From Saprospiraceae bacterium (GTDB taxonomy: Bacteria > Bacteroidota > Bacteroidia > Chitinophagales > Saprospiraceae), in contig JAKVCV010000016.1 of assembly GCA_022448945.1 (NCBI GenBank), positions 62,001-126,000 on the forward strand: DNA of 64,000 nucleotides, in the 5' to 3' direction. The position numbers and the translations under genes are program-made. Of this stretch, positions 54,282 through 62,455 are shown piece by piece. How positions within the stretch are numbered: position 1 is the stretch's first letter; every line of letters starts with the position of its first letter. A model generated the notes under the pieces. The model did no database searches, was not told the DNA's origin, and was given only the letters and a program-made list of their open reading frames with translations.

Positions 54282-55562
54282 CTATTTTTTTTGAATCTTA
54301 AAATAACATTGCCCCTTTTCAGTTTCGACGGTACCTACATAAATACCTTGCGGCCAACTTTGAGTGTTGATAATTTGTTGCTGTTTTGGGGATGGTTCAT
54401 TCAAGACCATACGTCCTTCCAGACTATATATATTTATATGTTTTGCATCTTCAATCGTTCCAAGATCCAGATAGTAACGATCCGTTGCCGGATTAGGAAA
54501 ACCCCTTATCTCCTGCGATAATTGAAGCGGCTGAATCGAAGTCATATTATCTGTTTTAGCTATTGCCCCATCATCGCCAAAAGCATAACCCATATTTCCC
54601 GCAAAATCAATATCAACAACTATAGAATATGGACCAGCAAAAGAATAGTCAACTGTCCAGGTTTGTCCACCATCTGTAGTCTTAAGAATATTCCCCTGTT
54701 CTGTACCGATATATCCATTCAGCTCATCTTTAAAATACATGCTCTTAAAATTATCCATACTATTTGATGCAAATGCGGAAAGATCCAGCGTATCCCAGGT
54801 CGCCCCTGCGTCCATGCTGCGAAAAAAATAAGGCGCTGAACCAAAACCAACATCTCCCAGTGCATATATGTGCGTAGGACTAACACGCTGCACATCCTGT
54901 ATGACACTATAAGTCTGTGGAATGATTATTTCATTCCAGTTCAAACCGCCATCATTGGTATAAAATAATATCCCCATATAGGCAAAGGTACCATCCCAGC
55001 CACCTGCTACACCATATTGTCCATTCCAAAAATCTACATTTGTAATATCATTGTATAATCCTCCTATGGTATCCACTGACCAATTTTGACCGCCATCATA
55101 TGTACTATAAACAAGCGCCTGTATAGTAAAAAAGCCTGTATCCTGAGTAAAGAAATGTACAGAGGATGTCCCATAGCCAACTGTGTTGGTACTCGGACTA
55201 ATATTTGACCAGTTCTGTCCTCCATCATTGGTTTTATACACTTGCATTGATAGATTGCCGGAAATCGTTTCACGAACAGATATATACCCCGTCATCGTGT
55301 CTAAAAAATGCATGCATTGGATATCCGGACTGTTTGCAGTAGAAAAATTGAGATTGTTCCAGGTCATTGCACCATCACTGGTCTTGTAAATAGCCGCGTC
55401 AAAGCCACCATTTTCCATGCATATTGCATATCCGGTATTGGCACTAGGAAAAGCTCCTTTCCTGACCGAAGTAACTGCAGGACCTAATGAATCAGATGCG
55501 ACCCATTGACCAAATACCGAAAAAGAGAGAAAAAGTGATGATAGAATAATAAGAAATTTCAT
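54282..55562 (-). CDS. Secreted YCF48-like (BNR/photosystem-stability-type) repeat protein with T9SS sorting tail
   Basis: 426 residues. Signal peptide to about residue 18 (FGQWVA). Six or more repeats of the YCF48/BNR type: FFYTNDGGLNWNEI, TSDGAMTWNN, TNDGGQNWSN, STYDGGQNWSV, TTDGGQTWTV; each has the aspartate-box-like DGGxxW. The end is a T9SS type A tail (EIRGFPNPATDRYYLDL). It would fold as a beta-propeller outside the cell. Its promoter has a perfect -7 element and a nearby inverted repeat. Confidence 0.88.
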   Translation of the reverse strand: MKFLIILSSLFLSFSVFGQWVASDSLGPAVTSVRKGAFPSANTGYAICMENGGFDAAIYKTSDGAMTWNNLNFSTANSPDIQCMHFLDTMTGYISVRETISGNLSMQVYKTNDGGQNWSNISPSTNTVGYGTSSVHFFTQDTGFFTIQALVYSTYDGGQNWSVDTIGGLYNDITNVDFWNGQYGVAGGWDGTFAYMGILFYTNDGGLNWNEIIIPQTYSVIQDVQRVSPTHIYALGDVGFGSAPYFFRSMDAGATWDTLDLSAFASNSMDNFKSMYFKDELNGYIGTEQGNILKTTDGGQTWTVDYSFAGPYSIVVDIDFAGNMGYAFGDDGAIAKTDNMTSIQPLQLSQEIRGFPNPATDRYYLDLGTIEDAKHINIYSLEGRMVLNEPSPKQQQIINTQSWPQGIYVGTVETEKGQCYFKIQKK

Positions 55563-55599
55563 AATGTTGTACTGTTTTGTTAAATATTAAATTACCTCA

Positions 55600-55607
55600 C
55601 AAAGATA
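55600..55607 (-). promoter_or_regulatory. Candidate -7 promoter element for the YCF48-like protein gene
   Basis: TATCTTTG on the minus strand (complement of CAAAGATA) fits TAnnTTTG, 38 bases before the ATG. Confidence 0.5.
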
Positions 55608-55609
55608 AA

Positions 55610-55625
55610 GGTATACCAGTATACC
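55610..55625. promoter_or_regulatory. Possible operator: inverted repeat GGTATAC-CA-GTATACC
   Basis: A perfect 7-bp inverted repeat with a two-base centre immediately upstream of the -7 element at 55600-55607, that is, within the promoter spacer. Binding there would block transcription of the YCF48-like gene. No regulator gene is adjacent. Confidence 0.4.
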
Positions 55626-55722
55626 GTAAATGTAAAAAGTTGATATAAAATTGTAAAAACTGTAGGATTTGAATATATAATTCCTAAAAAATCAACCACT
55701 AACCTCTTTTATAAAGCCTAAA

Positions 55723-57162
55723 TCAGCCCTTATTAGTTGAATACTTAGCAGGTTTAAAAAACATGCCTACCCAAACAATTAAAAAACAAAGTAGCAGCAC
55801 AGCTATAAAAGGCTCGAAACCCATAAGCATCGTTTTGGGAATCCATTCGTAATAAAATCCTATTAATAGCATTTGGCCCACTATGATTGAGGCAATACCA
55901 AAAGCAGGATGTGTCCCCTTGCTACGAAGTACAACAAAAGTAATAGGAAACAACACCGCATAACCTGCAAAAGCGAGTTTGCCCATGTCGAATATGGTAT
56001 CGAAAGGATTTAAGGAAATGACATAACCAATCAGCGCAAAAAGTGCCACCAGAAGTCTTCCGATAAAAACTTCCCTTTTAAAAGAAACCTCCTTACCGGT
56101 AAGCGGTAAATAAACATCCCTGCAAGTAATGGTACTGAGCGCCAACAGCTGTGAATCAAGCGTGGACATAAAGGCTGCAATAGCACCTATCATCACTAAG
56201 GCAGCAAACCAGGGTGCTGTATGTTCGACCAACATCATAGGTAAGATCTGATCGGCCGCTTTACCTGTAAGGCCCGGAAAGCTTAGGTGTCCTAATACGC
56301 CTATAACAACAGGAAAAATGGCTATAATGATGGGAATGAAAGCATAAAGAATTACCGTCTTTTTGAGGTGAATTTCACTTTTGGCAATAAAAAAACGCAT
56401 AAAAAGCTGCGGAAACATCGGTATACAAAAAAACCAGAATACGGTGAAGCTAAACCATTTTTGAGGGGTATAATGATTGTTCGACCCTTCCATGCTAAAC
56501 AAATCCGGTTTGAGGGCATAAACCTGCTGATGCGCCTCCTGAGCGCCTCCCAGCTGATAACAAATGGCAACTACCGCTGCACACATCAACACGATCATCA
56601 GTACACCTTGCTTAAGATCTGTTTTGGCGACAGAATGCATACCACCAACTACAACATAAGCAATCGTAAAAAGCGTCAGTAGCAATGTTGCCAAACTATA
56701 AGGAATTTGACCTTCAGTGAGGTTTTCGAGAATATATCCTCCTCCTATGATCTGTAACGATAGATATGGCAAGGTATATACAATCATTACAGCAGCAAAC
56801 AAATAGCGAATACCTTTAGATTCTGTCTGATGGTACATCATCTCTGCTGGTGTAATAAAACCATGTTGCTTACCTAGTTGCCAGGTCTTTGTTCCAATCA
56901 AATAGATCGATAGTCCAGCCAAGCCAGTACCTGTGGCCATCATGATATAATGGGCATATCCAACCCGATACCCTTCTCCGGCATAGCCAATAAAATAGAA
57001 AGCACTGAAATTGGTGGCTAAGATCGTAAAAAATAAAGTAAGTGTTTTCAGGCTACGGTTAGCCATAAAATACGATTCTGGCGTTGTAGCATGCTTATTG
57101 GCACCAACAAGAGAGCCCCAAAAAGTAAATCCTATATATGCAAGAAGTATAGCGTAAATCAT
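55723..57162 (-). CDS. Sodium:solute symporter family transporter
   Basis: 479 residues, about thirteen membrane helices. SSS-family features: the first helix YAILLAYIGFTFWGSL, ATNFSAFYFIGYAGEGY, the sodium-site region YVVVGGMHSVAKTDLKQG, and STLDSQLLALSTI with conserved serines near helix 8. Substrate not readable. The start overlaps the stop of the small upstream membrane protein by 4 bases (translational coupling), and that partner arrangement fits small DUF3311-like subunits found beside SSS transporters. Confidence 0.9.
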   Translation of the reverse strand: MIYAILLAYIGFTFWGSLVGANKHATTPESYFMANRSLKTLTLFFTILATNFSAFYFIGYAGEGYRVGYAHYIMMATGTGLAGLSIYLIGTKTWQLGKQHGFITPAEMMYHQTESKGIRYLFAAVMIVYTLPYLSLQIIGGGYILENLTEGQIPYSLATLLLTLFTIAYVVVGGMHSVAKTDLKQGVLMIVLMCAAVVAICYQLGGAQEAHQQVYALKPDLFSMEGSNNHYTPQKWFSFTVFWFFCIPMFPQLFMRFFIAKSEIHLKKTVILYAFIPIIIAIFPVVIGVLGHLSFPGLTGKAADQILPMMLVEHTAPWFAALVMIGAIAAFMSTLDSQLLALSTITCRDVYLPLTGKEVSFKREVFIGRLLVALFALIGYVISLNPFDTIFDMGKLAFAGYAVLFPITFVVLRSKGTHPAFGIASIIVGQMLLIGFYYEWIPKTMLMGFEPFIAVLLLCFLIVWVGMFFKPAKYSTNKG

Positions 57163-57350
57163 TCTGAAGGCTTCTGAACAAAGAAATATAATACGATCAC
57201 AAATAAAAGATGAAATATGATAAAATAGCCCATCCAGGCGGGTAAGCCTAGAAACGCAGGACTACTATCATATTGCACCCAATAATTGGACTGTGTAAGT
57301 AGGAGTATACATACAAAAAGAAATACATAAATTGATTTGGTGGTCTTCAT
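57159..57350 (-). CDS. Small membrane protein partnered with the symporter (DUF3311-like)
   Basis: 63 residues from the ATG at 57348-57350 (a TTG two codons upstream is less likely). Two hydrophobic segments: about residues 6-18 and 34-56 (GLPAWMGYFIIFHLLFVIVLYFF). Its 3' end overlaps the start of the SSS symporter gene by 4 bases, so the pair is translated together. The topology and context resemble DUF3311 proteins, but the sequence is too short to be sure. Confidence 0.68.
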   Translation of the reverse strand: MKTTKSIYVFLFVCILLLTQSNYWVQYDSSPAFLGLPAWMGYFIIFHLLFVIVLYFFVQKPSE

Positions 57351-57563
57351 GATCAATATATAGATTGATGTGCATTCAATGATCTAAAAATAATAAAAAC
57401 ATTTTCTAATATTATTATACAAATAGATTTATTAAATACAAATTGCAATATCAACCATATACCTCCTATAAATATTCGGTAAATTGTATATATGAATTGT
57501 TTATTTAATTCCATTTTTTTGTAGCTTGCTATTGCACTATAAGTTGTATCGAAATCCAATTGA

Positions 57564-57995
57564 ATGAAAAAATCAAAAAAAAGCAGTTCGCCCATTAAGT
57601 TCATCACAGATTGTATTATTACTTTCTTTGCTATAGTAATCTCATCGGCAATACCATTTCTGTTGCTATGGATGGTCATCCTAGCCATTTTTCCTTCAAC
57701 CTATAAAGTTGTAGAAATCCCTTTGTGTGGACAAGAAGCATATCTTTCAATAGAAATAGAAAACGTATTGGTCAAAGAGGTAGATGAAAATATGGACTAT
57801 ACAGGATATGAAAAATGGGATCAAGAAACAAATATTTATTGTGTGGGTGACGGCAACAAAAGAGAGGTATCTACGCAAGGATGGCTCTATCTAACGGCTT
57901 TTTCCTCCATTCTACTGCCTTTGGTATTACTGATTGGTATGGTATTGAATGTAAGCCTAGGTTTTATAAAAAAAATGATTTTTAAAAAAAATTAA
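57564..57995 (+). CDS. Two-helix membrane protein upstream of the DUF4157 gene
   Basis: 143 residues. One membrane helix at about 17-43, a soluble segment of 70 residues with an acidic stretch (KEVDENMDYTGYEKWDQETN) and two cysteines, and a second helix at about 110-133, followed by a basic tail. No family recognised. It is 81 bases before the DUF4157 gene and on the same strand. It could be an accessory or immunity protein for that gene's product, but this is guesswork from position. Confidence 0.6.
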   Translation: MKKSKKSSSPIKFITDCIITFFAIVISSAIPFLLLWMVILAIFPSTYKVVEIPLCGQEAYLSIEIENVLVKEVDENMDYTGYEKWDQETNIYCVGDGNKREVSTQGWLYLTAFSSILLPLVLLIGMVLNVSLGFIKKMIFKKN

Positions 57996-58076
57996 TTATC
58001 TTGATTACTGAAAATGCATATTAAAATTGTTACTTTTATTTACTTTAGAATGATTAAAAACGAACCCATCTAGATC

Positions 58077-59459
58077 ATGAAATCTTTCTCCCCAAAAAAC
58101 AAGGATCAACAAAACAAATCAGTTTCAAGTGATTCTATCCAAACAAAAAGTAAACAAGACAATTATTTTGTAGATAATAGTCCCGAAGCTATTCAGATGC
58201 GTCAGCTTCAGTCATCAATTGACAATAGTGATGAGGTTAAACAAATGATGGCTTACAATAGTGCTTTTCAAAAAAATGAAACGGCTCAGCTGCGAAAAGA
58301 TGGTTCTCCAAAGGAAGAAAATAAAACAGGCTTACCTGATAACTTAAAATCAGGTATGGAAAACCTATCTGGGGTTTCATTGAATGATGTAAAGGTACAC
58401 AGAAACTCTGAGAAACCGGCTCAGCTTCAAGCTCATGCATATGCTCAAGGAACAGATATTCACCTAGCATCTGGACAAGAAAAACATTTGCCTCATGAAT
58501 TGGGACATGTAGTTCAGCAAAAGCAAGGAAGGGTCAAACCGACCATGCAGATGAAGGATCAAGTGAATGTAAATGATGATGCTATATTAGAAAAGGAGGC
58601 AGATGTGATGGGTGCCAAAGCACAAAAAAATGCATCCACCTACAATGCAACAATAAGCAATCAAGAAAATACGAATAATTCCAATACGATACAACGCTAT
58701 ACTATATCAGATGATGGCAAGTTTAATATTTCTGAAAATAATTTATTTGCTGTTGAAAACACGAATTATCCGAATTCAATTTTTGTTAGCGATGGTGCAC
58801 CTATGCCCTTGCCCGGAGGTTTAGCTTGGGTAGAAAATGGTTCGATAGAGTTAAATGGAATAACTTTTAAACGCTTTGATGCTGATGTTTCTGCTTACGA
58901 AAAAGAAAATGGTCCTGGCACAGAAAAATTTTGCGGCCAGTTTGCAAGTGGATTAGCAGGTAAAAACCAGAAAGAAGATCAATCTACTGCAGAACCAGGT
59001 GAAATCCTATACGATGAAGACACAAGCCCTGAGTTAGAATATGGATGGGAAAATCATTATGCAACCGTTGTTATTAAAGATGGCGGAGACCATGCAACTT
59101 TTGAAACAGCAGTAGGAATTGAAGAAATGTGGGCAGGTATATATGGTTCTGAAAAAGGACAAACGTTCAAATATAAAACTCAATCTGCTAACATTGACAG
59201 GATGATGACCATGCCTGATTTTATTATTCCTGCTAAAACCAAAATAGAACAAACTTTCTGGCAATGGATCTTTGGAAAATCTGGAAAAGAAGTTGTGAAA
59301 GAAGAAGAAGTCCGAATTCCCCAGGGTATTACGGTCGAACAAGGCTTAGCGTATAAAGATGAACTTGAAGCATGGAAAAAAGATGGAACTCCTCCTACCT
59401 CAGAATTTATGAATAGAGTGATAATTCGGCTAGAACAGGAGTTGGAAACCCTAAAATAA
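58077..59459 (+). CDS. DUF4157 domain-containing protein with possible Cys-His hydrolase domain (eCIS-associated type)
   Basis: 460 residues, no signal peptide, Gln/Ser/Lys-rich first 90 residues. Residues 85-180 are DUF4157: LPDNLKSGMENLSGVSLNDVKVH, then the zinc-metallopeptidase motif HELGH (H140, E141, H144) and a candidate third ligand E174 in EKEAD. The domain is typical of proteins linked to extracellular contractile injection systems. After a linker, residues 215-400 form a second domain with C286 (KFCGQFASG), H327 (ENHYATVV) and D335/D338 (KDGGDHA), in the order of papain- or NlpC-like cysteine hydrolases. No contractile tail genes are in the window. It is an effector-like protein; the catalytic assignment is inferred. 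Confidence 0.8.
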   Translation: MKSFSPKNKDQQNKSVSSDSIQTKSKQDNYFVDNSPEAIQMRQLQSSIDNSDEVKQMMAYNSAFQKNETAQLRKDGSPKEENKTGLPDNLKSGMENLSGVSLNDVKVHRNSEKPAQLQAHAYAQGTDIHLASGQEKHLPHELGHVVQQKQGRVKPTMQMKDQVNVNDDAILEKEADVMGAKAQKNASTYNATISNQENTNNSNTIQRYTISDDGKFNISENNLFAVENTNYPNSIFVSDGAPMPLPGGLAWVENGSIELNGITFKRFDADVSAYEKENGPGTEKFCGQFASGLAGKNQKEDQSTAEPGEILYDEDTSPELEYGWENHYATVVIKDGGDHATFETAVGIEEMWAGIYGSEKGQTFKYKTQSANIDRMMTMPDFIIPAKTKIEQTFWQWIFGKSGKEVVKEEEVRIPQGITVEQGLAYKDELEAWKKDGTPPTSEFMNRVIIRLEQELETLK

Positions 59460-59811
59460 ATTCCTATTAATAAAGATTCAAAGCTAAAGGCAAATTCAAT
59501 TCAATACCATATGAAACAATATGCCAAATCAATAATTGACTTATATATTGATCTTAAAAATAATAAATAAATTATAGATAAACGTTTTTGGATCACAACA
59601 ATCATTATAGCCTTACTTTTATCAATTCTACACGCGGTATATTAGATGTAGAATTTGACTATGATATACAATCATGCCATGGCTCTGTTATTCTTATTGT
59701 TGCTTTTGGGGTAAGTGCGATAATGAAAAAAGACTGTATTATAAAAAAGAATATTAATCCTTTAGGCAATGAAGCGGCCTAAAGGATTGGTTCAGCCTAA
59801 CTCCTACCGCA
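59460..59811. other. Intergenic region of 352 bases
   Basis: Between the DUF4157 gene and the convergent 77-residue protein gene. A possible 64-codon frame at 59588-59782 begins with TTG, has no recognisable content and runs into a hairpin; it is not accepted as a gene. The only firm structure is the inverted repeat at 59756-59788. Confidence 0.45.
59742..59788 (-). terminator. Possible terminator of the 77-residue protein gene
   Basis: A perfect 12-bp stem (AATCCTTTAGGC at 59756-59767, complement at 59777-59788) with a 9-base loop. On the minus strand it is followed after several bases by a T run (complement of 59742-59750). It lies 23 bases past the stop of the 77-residue gene. The T run is slightly too distant to be certain. 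Confidence 0.55.
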
Positions 59812-60045
59812 CTACTTAGGTAGGTTCTTCCAGTAACTGCTGTTACCAACAGTTAATCCTCCGATTCTTTTGACAGATGATTTTCCTTTTCTGCCATCTT
59901 TGTAGTTACCAACATCCCCGTCGTCTCCATCATCCAGATGATAAAACTCAGGGATTAAGTTTTCTTCGTAAAGCTCTTGTAATGTTGCCGTAGGTATGGC
60001 ATCCAGCTTTTCTTTGATCAATTTTCTTCTTTTTCGTGAACTCAT
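59812..60045 (-). CDS. Small protein with basic start, acidic Asp-Gly stretch and glycine-rich tail
   Basis: 77 residues. Basic N-terminus (SSRKRRKLIKEKL), then a helical TLQELYEEN region, an Asp/Gly stretch (HLDDGDDGDVGNYKDGRKG) and a tail GGLTVGNSSYWKNLPK. No family recognised. The initiating ATG is followed by a clean open frame and a good stem-loop beyond the stop, so it is probably a real gene. It sits between the DUF4157 gene and the exported-protein operon but on the opposite strand. Confidence 0.55.
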   Translation of the reverse strand: MSSRKRRKLIKEKLDAIPTATLQELYEENLIPEFYHLDDGDDGDVGNYKDGRKGKSSVKRIGGLTVGNSSYWKNLPK

Positions 60046-60600
60046 AATTAAAATGTTTTAGTTAAAAAATTAGTTAATAAAAGTACTTGAATTACTTCGC
60101 TTAGAATATACGAAAAAAAAGTGATATTTCCTAGTGATTTTTATTGTTTTTTGTAGGTGTTATTTCATTTAATAACGTATAAAAAGCACTATATTTATTC
60201 TTGATTTATTGTTGTGCCTTTTAGATTATTCAGGACCTTATATTATTACTGATAGTGACTTTTTACGAATTATTAATTATAAAAAATCGTATTTTTTGAG
60301 GGGATTTATTCTCGAAAACCCAATTGTAACTTTCTTTAAAAGAGAGAAAATAAATAAAGAAAGGCCACAAATAAAATTCAAGCTCAAGAAGTTCTTTTAA
60401 CAAACACAATATCTTTGGAGTTATCTTGATATTCATCTTCATTTCTATCTATCACATTTTGACTTCAAACGAAAAAAAATTATAATGCATATAAACTAAA
60501 GTTACTGTATTTTTAAAATTAATATATATTTTTTGTACCTTGTTTTTCTTGACTCTATATTTATTTAAAACATTATTCATACATTAAACACTATACTGAT
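60046..60600. other. Intergenic region of 555 bases
   Basis: Separates the 77-residue gene (minus) from the exported-protein operon (plus), so it should carry divergent promoters. An open stretch of 63 codons at 60209-60400 would start at TTG and has no family-like content, so it is not accepted. The last 60 bases are very AT-rich and include TATATTTATT, a weak -7-like match, about 25 bases before the operon start. No RNA gene was seen. Confidence 0.45.
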
Positions 60601-61857
60601 ATGAGACACTTAATTGGTTTATTAATTATATTTCTTTTCTCGATTTCTATTAACGCACAGAAAAAAGGAAAAACAATTGAAGAAGTTAAAAATAGAAGAT
60701 CTTCCTTGCACACCATGTTAGTCCAAACTGGCAATAAATTTCTAAAAAAAGAATTGGTTATAGCAGCATATGACAAAGCGCCCTTTCCTGATAAATACAA
60801 TAACCATTATGTAGGTACTGCAGAAGAAAAGGCTTTCAATCCTTTTGATTATACTGTAACCAATGAAGATAGACTTGCTGTTGGTATTAAAGTTGCTGCT
60901 GAAGATGATACGACTAGTGGAGAAAATAAAAAAGTAAAAGACTTACCTGCCCTTATTGCAAAGCACCTTAAAGAAAAAAGTGTTGCAAAACAATTAGTAG
61001 CTAAATGGTTCAACCGCCAGCCTGATGGTAGTTTTAATATTAATTTAATCTCCGAAAGAGGTTTTTATAATGCTACAGATTTAGATGCTTCACTTGCTGC
61101 AAAAACTGTTAGAGGTAGAGCCAGTTTAGCTGATGCAGGTGAAGAATTGATTAAGAATACTTTTGTTGTCGTTAATAAAATGTTTTTTCTTAAAAATGAA
61201 CCTTTTGCAAAAGCTACTCAAATAGCTGCAATCGCAGCAGCTCAAAAACTTCCTATCGGTTCTGCAGCGGCTATACAAGCAGCAAATTTAGCATATGAAA
61301 AAGCAAAAGATGGATATTCTGTATGGACGACTTCTTTCCTATATCAATTGGCATGGAATGACTCTATTCAATCGGTATTTTATAATGATCTATACGGTGT
61401 AAAAAACAAAGATGCTTTTGATAAGACTGATTTGTTTACTATGAAATACATTGGCAAAACTAAAGCTACAAGTCTTGTTCTTTTTGGAAAAGGAACAGAA
61501 CAAGAAACTATAGAGTTAGCTGTAATCAGAAATATAGATAATGTTTATGCTCGTCTTCAAAAGAATTATGAAGTTTTTAAAACTAAAACTCCGTTATTTA
61601 CTAGTGACCCTATAACAGCTAAAATCGGCAAAAAAGAGGGCCTTGAAGGTGGTGAAAAATTTGAAGTGTTGGAACAGGGTCTTGATTCAAAAACAGGTCT
61701 AACCTATTATAAGAGAAAAGGAGTTATAACCGTAGAAGAAGTACATGACAACAGATATAACGCAGGGGAAGAGGATGAAAATGGCGAAAATAATGTTACC
61801 ACTTTTAAAGGAGGTAAGAAATTTTATCCTGGAATGCTTATCCGCCAAATGAAATAA
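60601..61857 (+). CDS. Exported 418-residue protein, first gene of the exported-protein operon
   Basis: Signal peptide to about residue 20 (SINAQKKG). The mature part has an N-terminal helical region, an Ala-rich helical stretch at about 200-240 (AAIAAAQKLPIGSAAAIQAANLAYEKAKDGYSVW), a beta-rich part at about 290-380 with AKIGKKEGLEGGEKFEVLEQ, and ends YPGMLIRQMK. No domain recognised. A stem-loop separates it from the next gene (52 bases). It may be periplasmic or outer-membrane associated. Confidence 0.72.
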   Translation: MRHLIGLLIIFLFSISINAQKKGKTIEEVKNRRSSLHTMLVQTGNKFLKKELVIAAYDKAPFPDKYNNHYVGTAEEKAFNPFDYTVTNEDRLAVGIKVAAEDDTTSGENKKVKDLPALIAKHLKEKSVAKQLVAKWFNRQPDGSFNINLISERGFYNATDLDASLAAKTVRGRASLADAGEELIKNTFVVVNKMFFLKNEPFAKATQIAAIAAAQKLPIGSAAAIQAANLAYEKAKDGYSVWTTSFLYQLAWNDSIQSVFYNDLYGVKNKDAFDKTDLFTMKYIGKTKATSLVLFGKGTEQETIELAVIRNIDNVYARLQKNYEVFKTKTPLFTSDPITAKIGKKEGLEGGEKFEVLEQGLDSKTGLTYYKRKGVITVEEVHDNRYNAGEEDENGENNVTTFKGGKKFYPGMLIRQMK

Positions 61858-61867
61858 TTTATCTTAT

Positions 61868-61891
61868 GCCACCCATTTGTTAATGGGTGGC
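61868..61891 (+). other. Intercistronic stem-loop in the exported-protein operon
   Basis: Perfect 9-bp stem GCCACCCAT / ATGGGTGGC with loop TTGTTA, between the 418-residue gene and the next one. It is followed by TAATAAAAAA rather than a T run, so it is not an intrinsic terminator. It could be an mRNA-processing or stabilising hairpin. Confidence 0.6.
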
Positions 61892-61909
61892 TAATAAAAA
61901 ATACTAAAA

Positions 61910-62443
61910 ATGAAAAATCAGATTTTTTTAATAGCAACATTTACTTTAATTTTTTGTTTCTGTTCTTATAAAACAGATGCTCAGGCAAGAAAAAACGCTA
62001 ATAAACAAACTACAGAGTGGCGTTATGAAATTCAGTGTCAGGGAACTGGTGTACAAGGTACTTATTTGATAAAAGTGTGGTCCTATTCAAGAAAACCACA
62101 GGTCGCAACCGAACAAGCTAAGAAAAATGCCGTTCATGGTATTATCTTTAAAGGCTTTGCAGGAACTTCAACAGTTGGAGGATGCACTTCTCAAAATGCC
62201 TTGGCAAGAAACCCTAATCTCGAGGAAGAAAAAGCTGAATTTTTTAAACTTTTCTTTGCTGATGGTGGGAAATATATGAAATTCGTTACATTCTCTAATG
62301 ATGGTGCAGTAGGTGCAGGTGATATTACTAAAATTAGTAAAAGAGAGTATAAAGTTGGCGTTGTTGTATCTGTTAAAAAAGATGCACTCAGAAAAGATTT
62401 GGAAAATGCTGGCATACTGAAATCATTATCCTCTGGATTTTAA
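61910..62443 (+). CDS. Exported protein, first of two tandem paralogues
   Basis: 177 residues. Signal peptide to about residue 25 (KTDAQAR). Core shared with the next gene: W-x-x-(S/G)-x-(7)-A-(T/I)-E-Q-A-K-K-N-A-V-x-(D/G)-(I/V)-x-F-K-G, then F-x-x-F-F-x-x-x-G-x-Y-x-K-F-(V/I)-T and V-x(5)-L-R-K-D-L. The EQAKKNAV helix resembles the recurring ARxxA helix of LPP20/FlgT-N-like envelope proteins, but this is a loose resemblance. The next gene starts 12 bases later. Confidence 0.72.
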   Translation: MKNQIFLIATFTLIFCFCSYKTDAQARKNANKQTTEWRYEIQCQGTGVQGTYLIKVWSYSRKPQVATEQAKKNAVHGIIFKGFAGTSTVGGCTSQNALARNPNLEEEKAEFFKLFFADGGKYMKFVTFSNDGAVGAGDITKISKREYKVGVVVSVKKDALRKDLENAGILKSLSSGF

Positions 62444-62455
62444 AATAATTTTACT

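Noticed and set aside
57353-57688. Minus-strand open frame of about 111 codons
   Set aside because: It overlaps the plus-strand membrane protein gene at 57564 and lacks a plausible start; the plus-strand frame has better membrane topology and operon context.
59588-59782. 64-codon plus-strand frame in the gap after the DUF4157 gene
   Set aside because: Starts at TTG, no recognisable features, and its end lies inside a perfect hairpin.
60209-60400. 63-codon plus-strand frame before the exported-protein operon
   Set aside because: TTG start, unusual composition and no family-like sequence.
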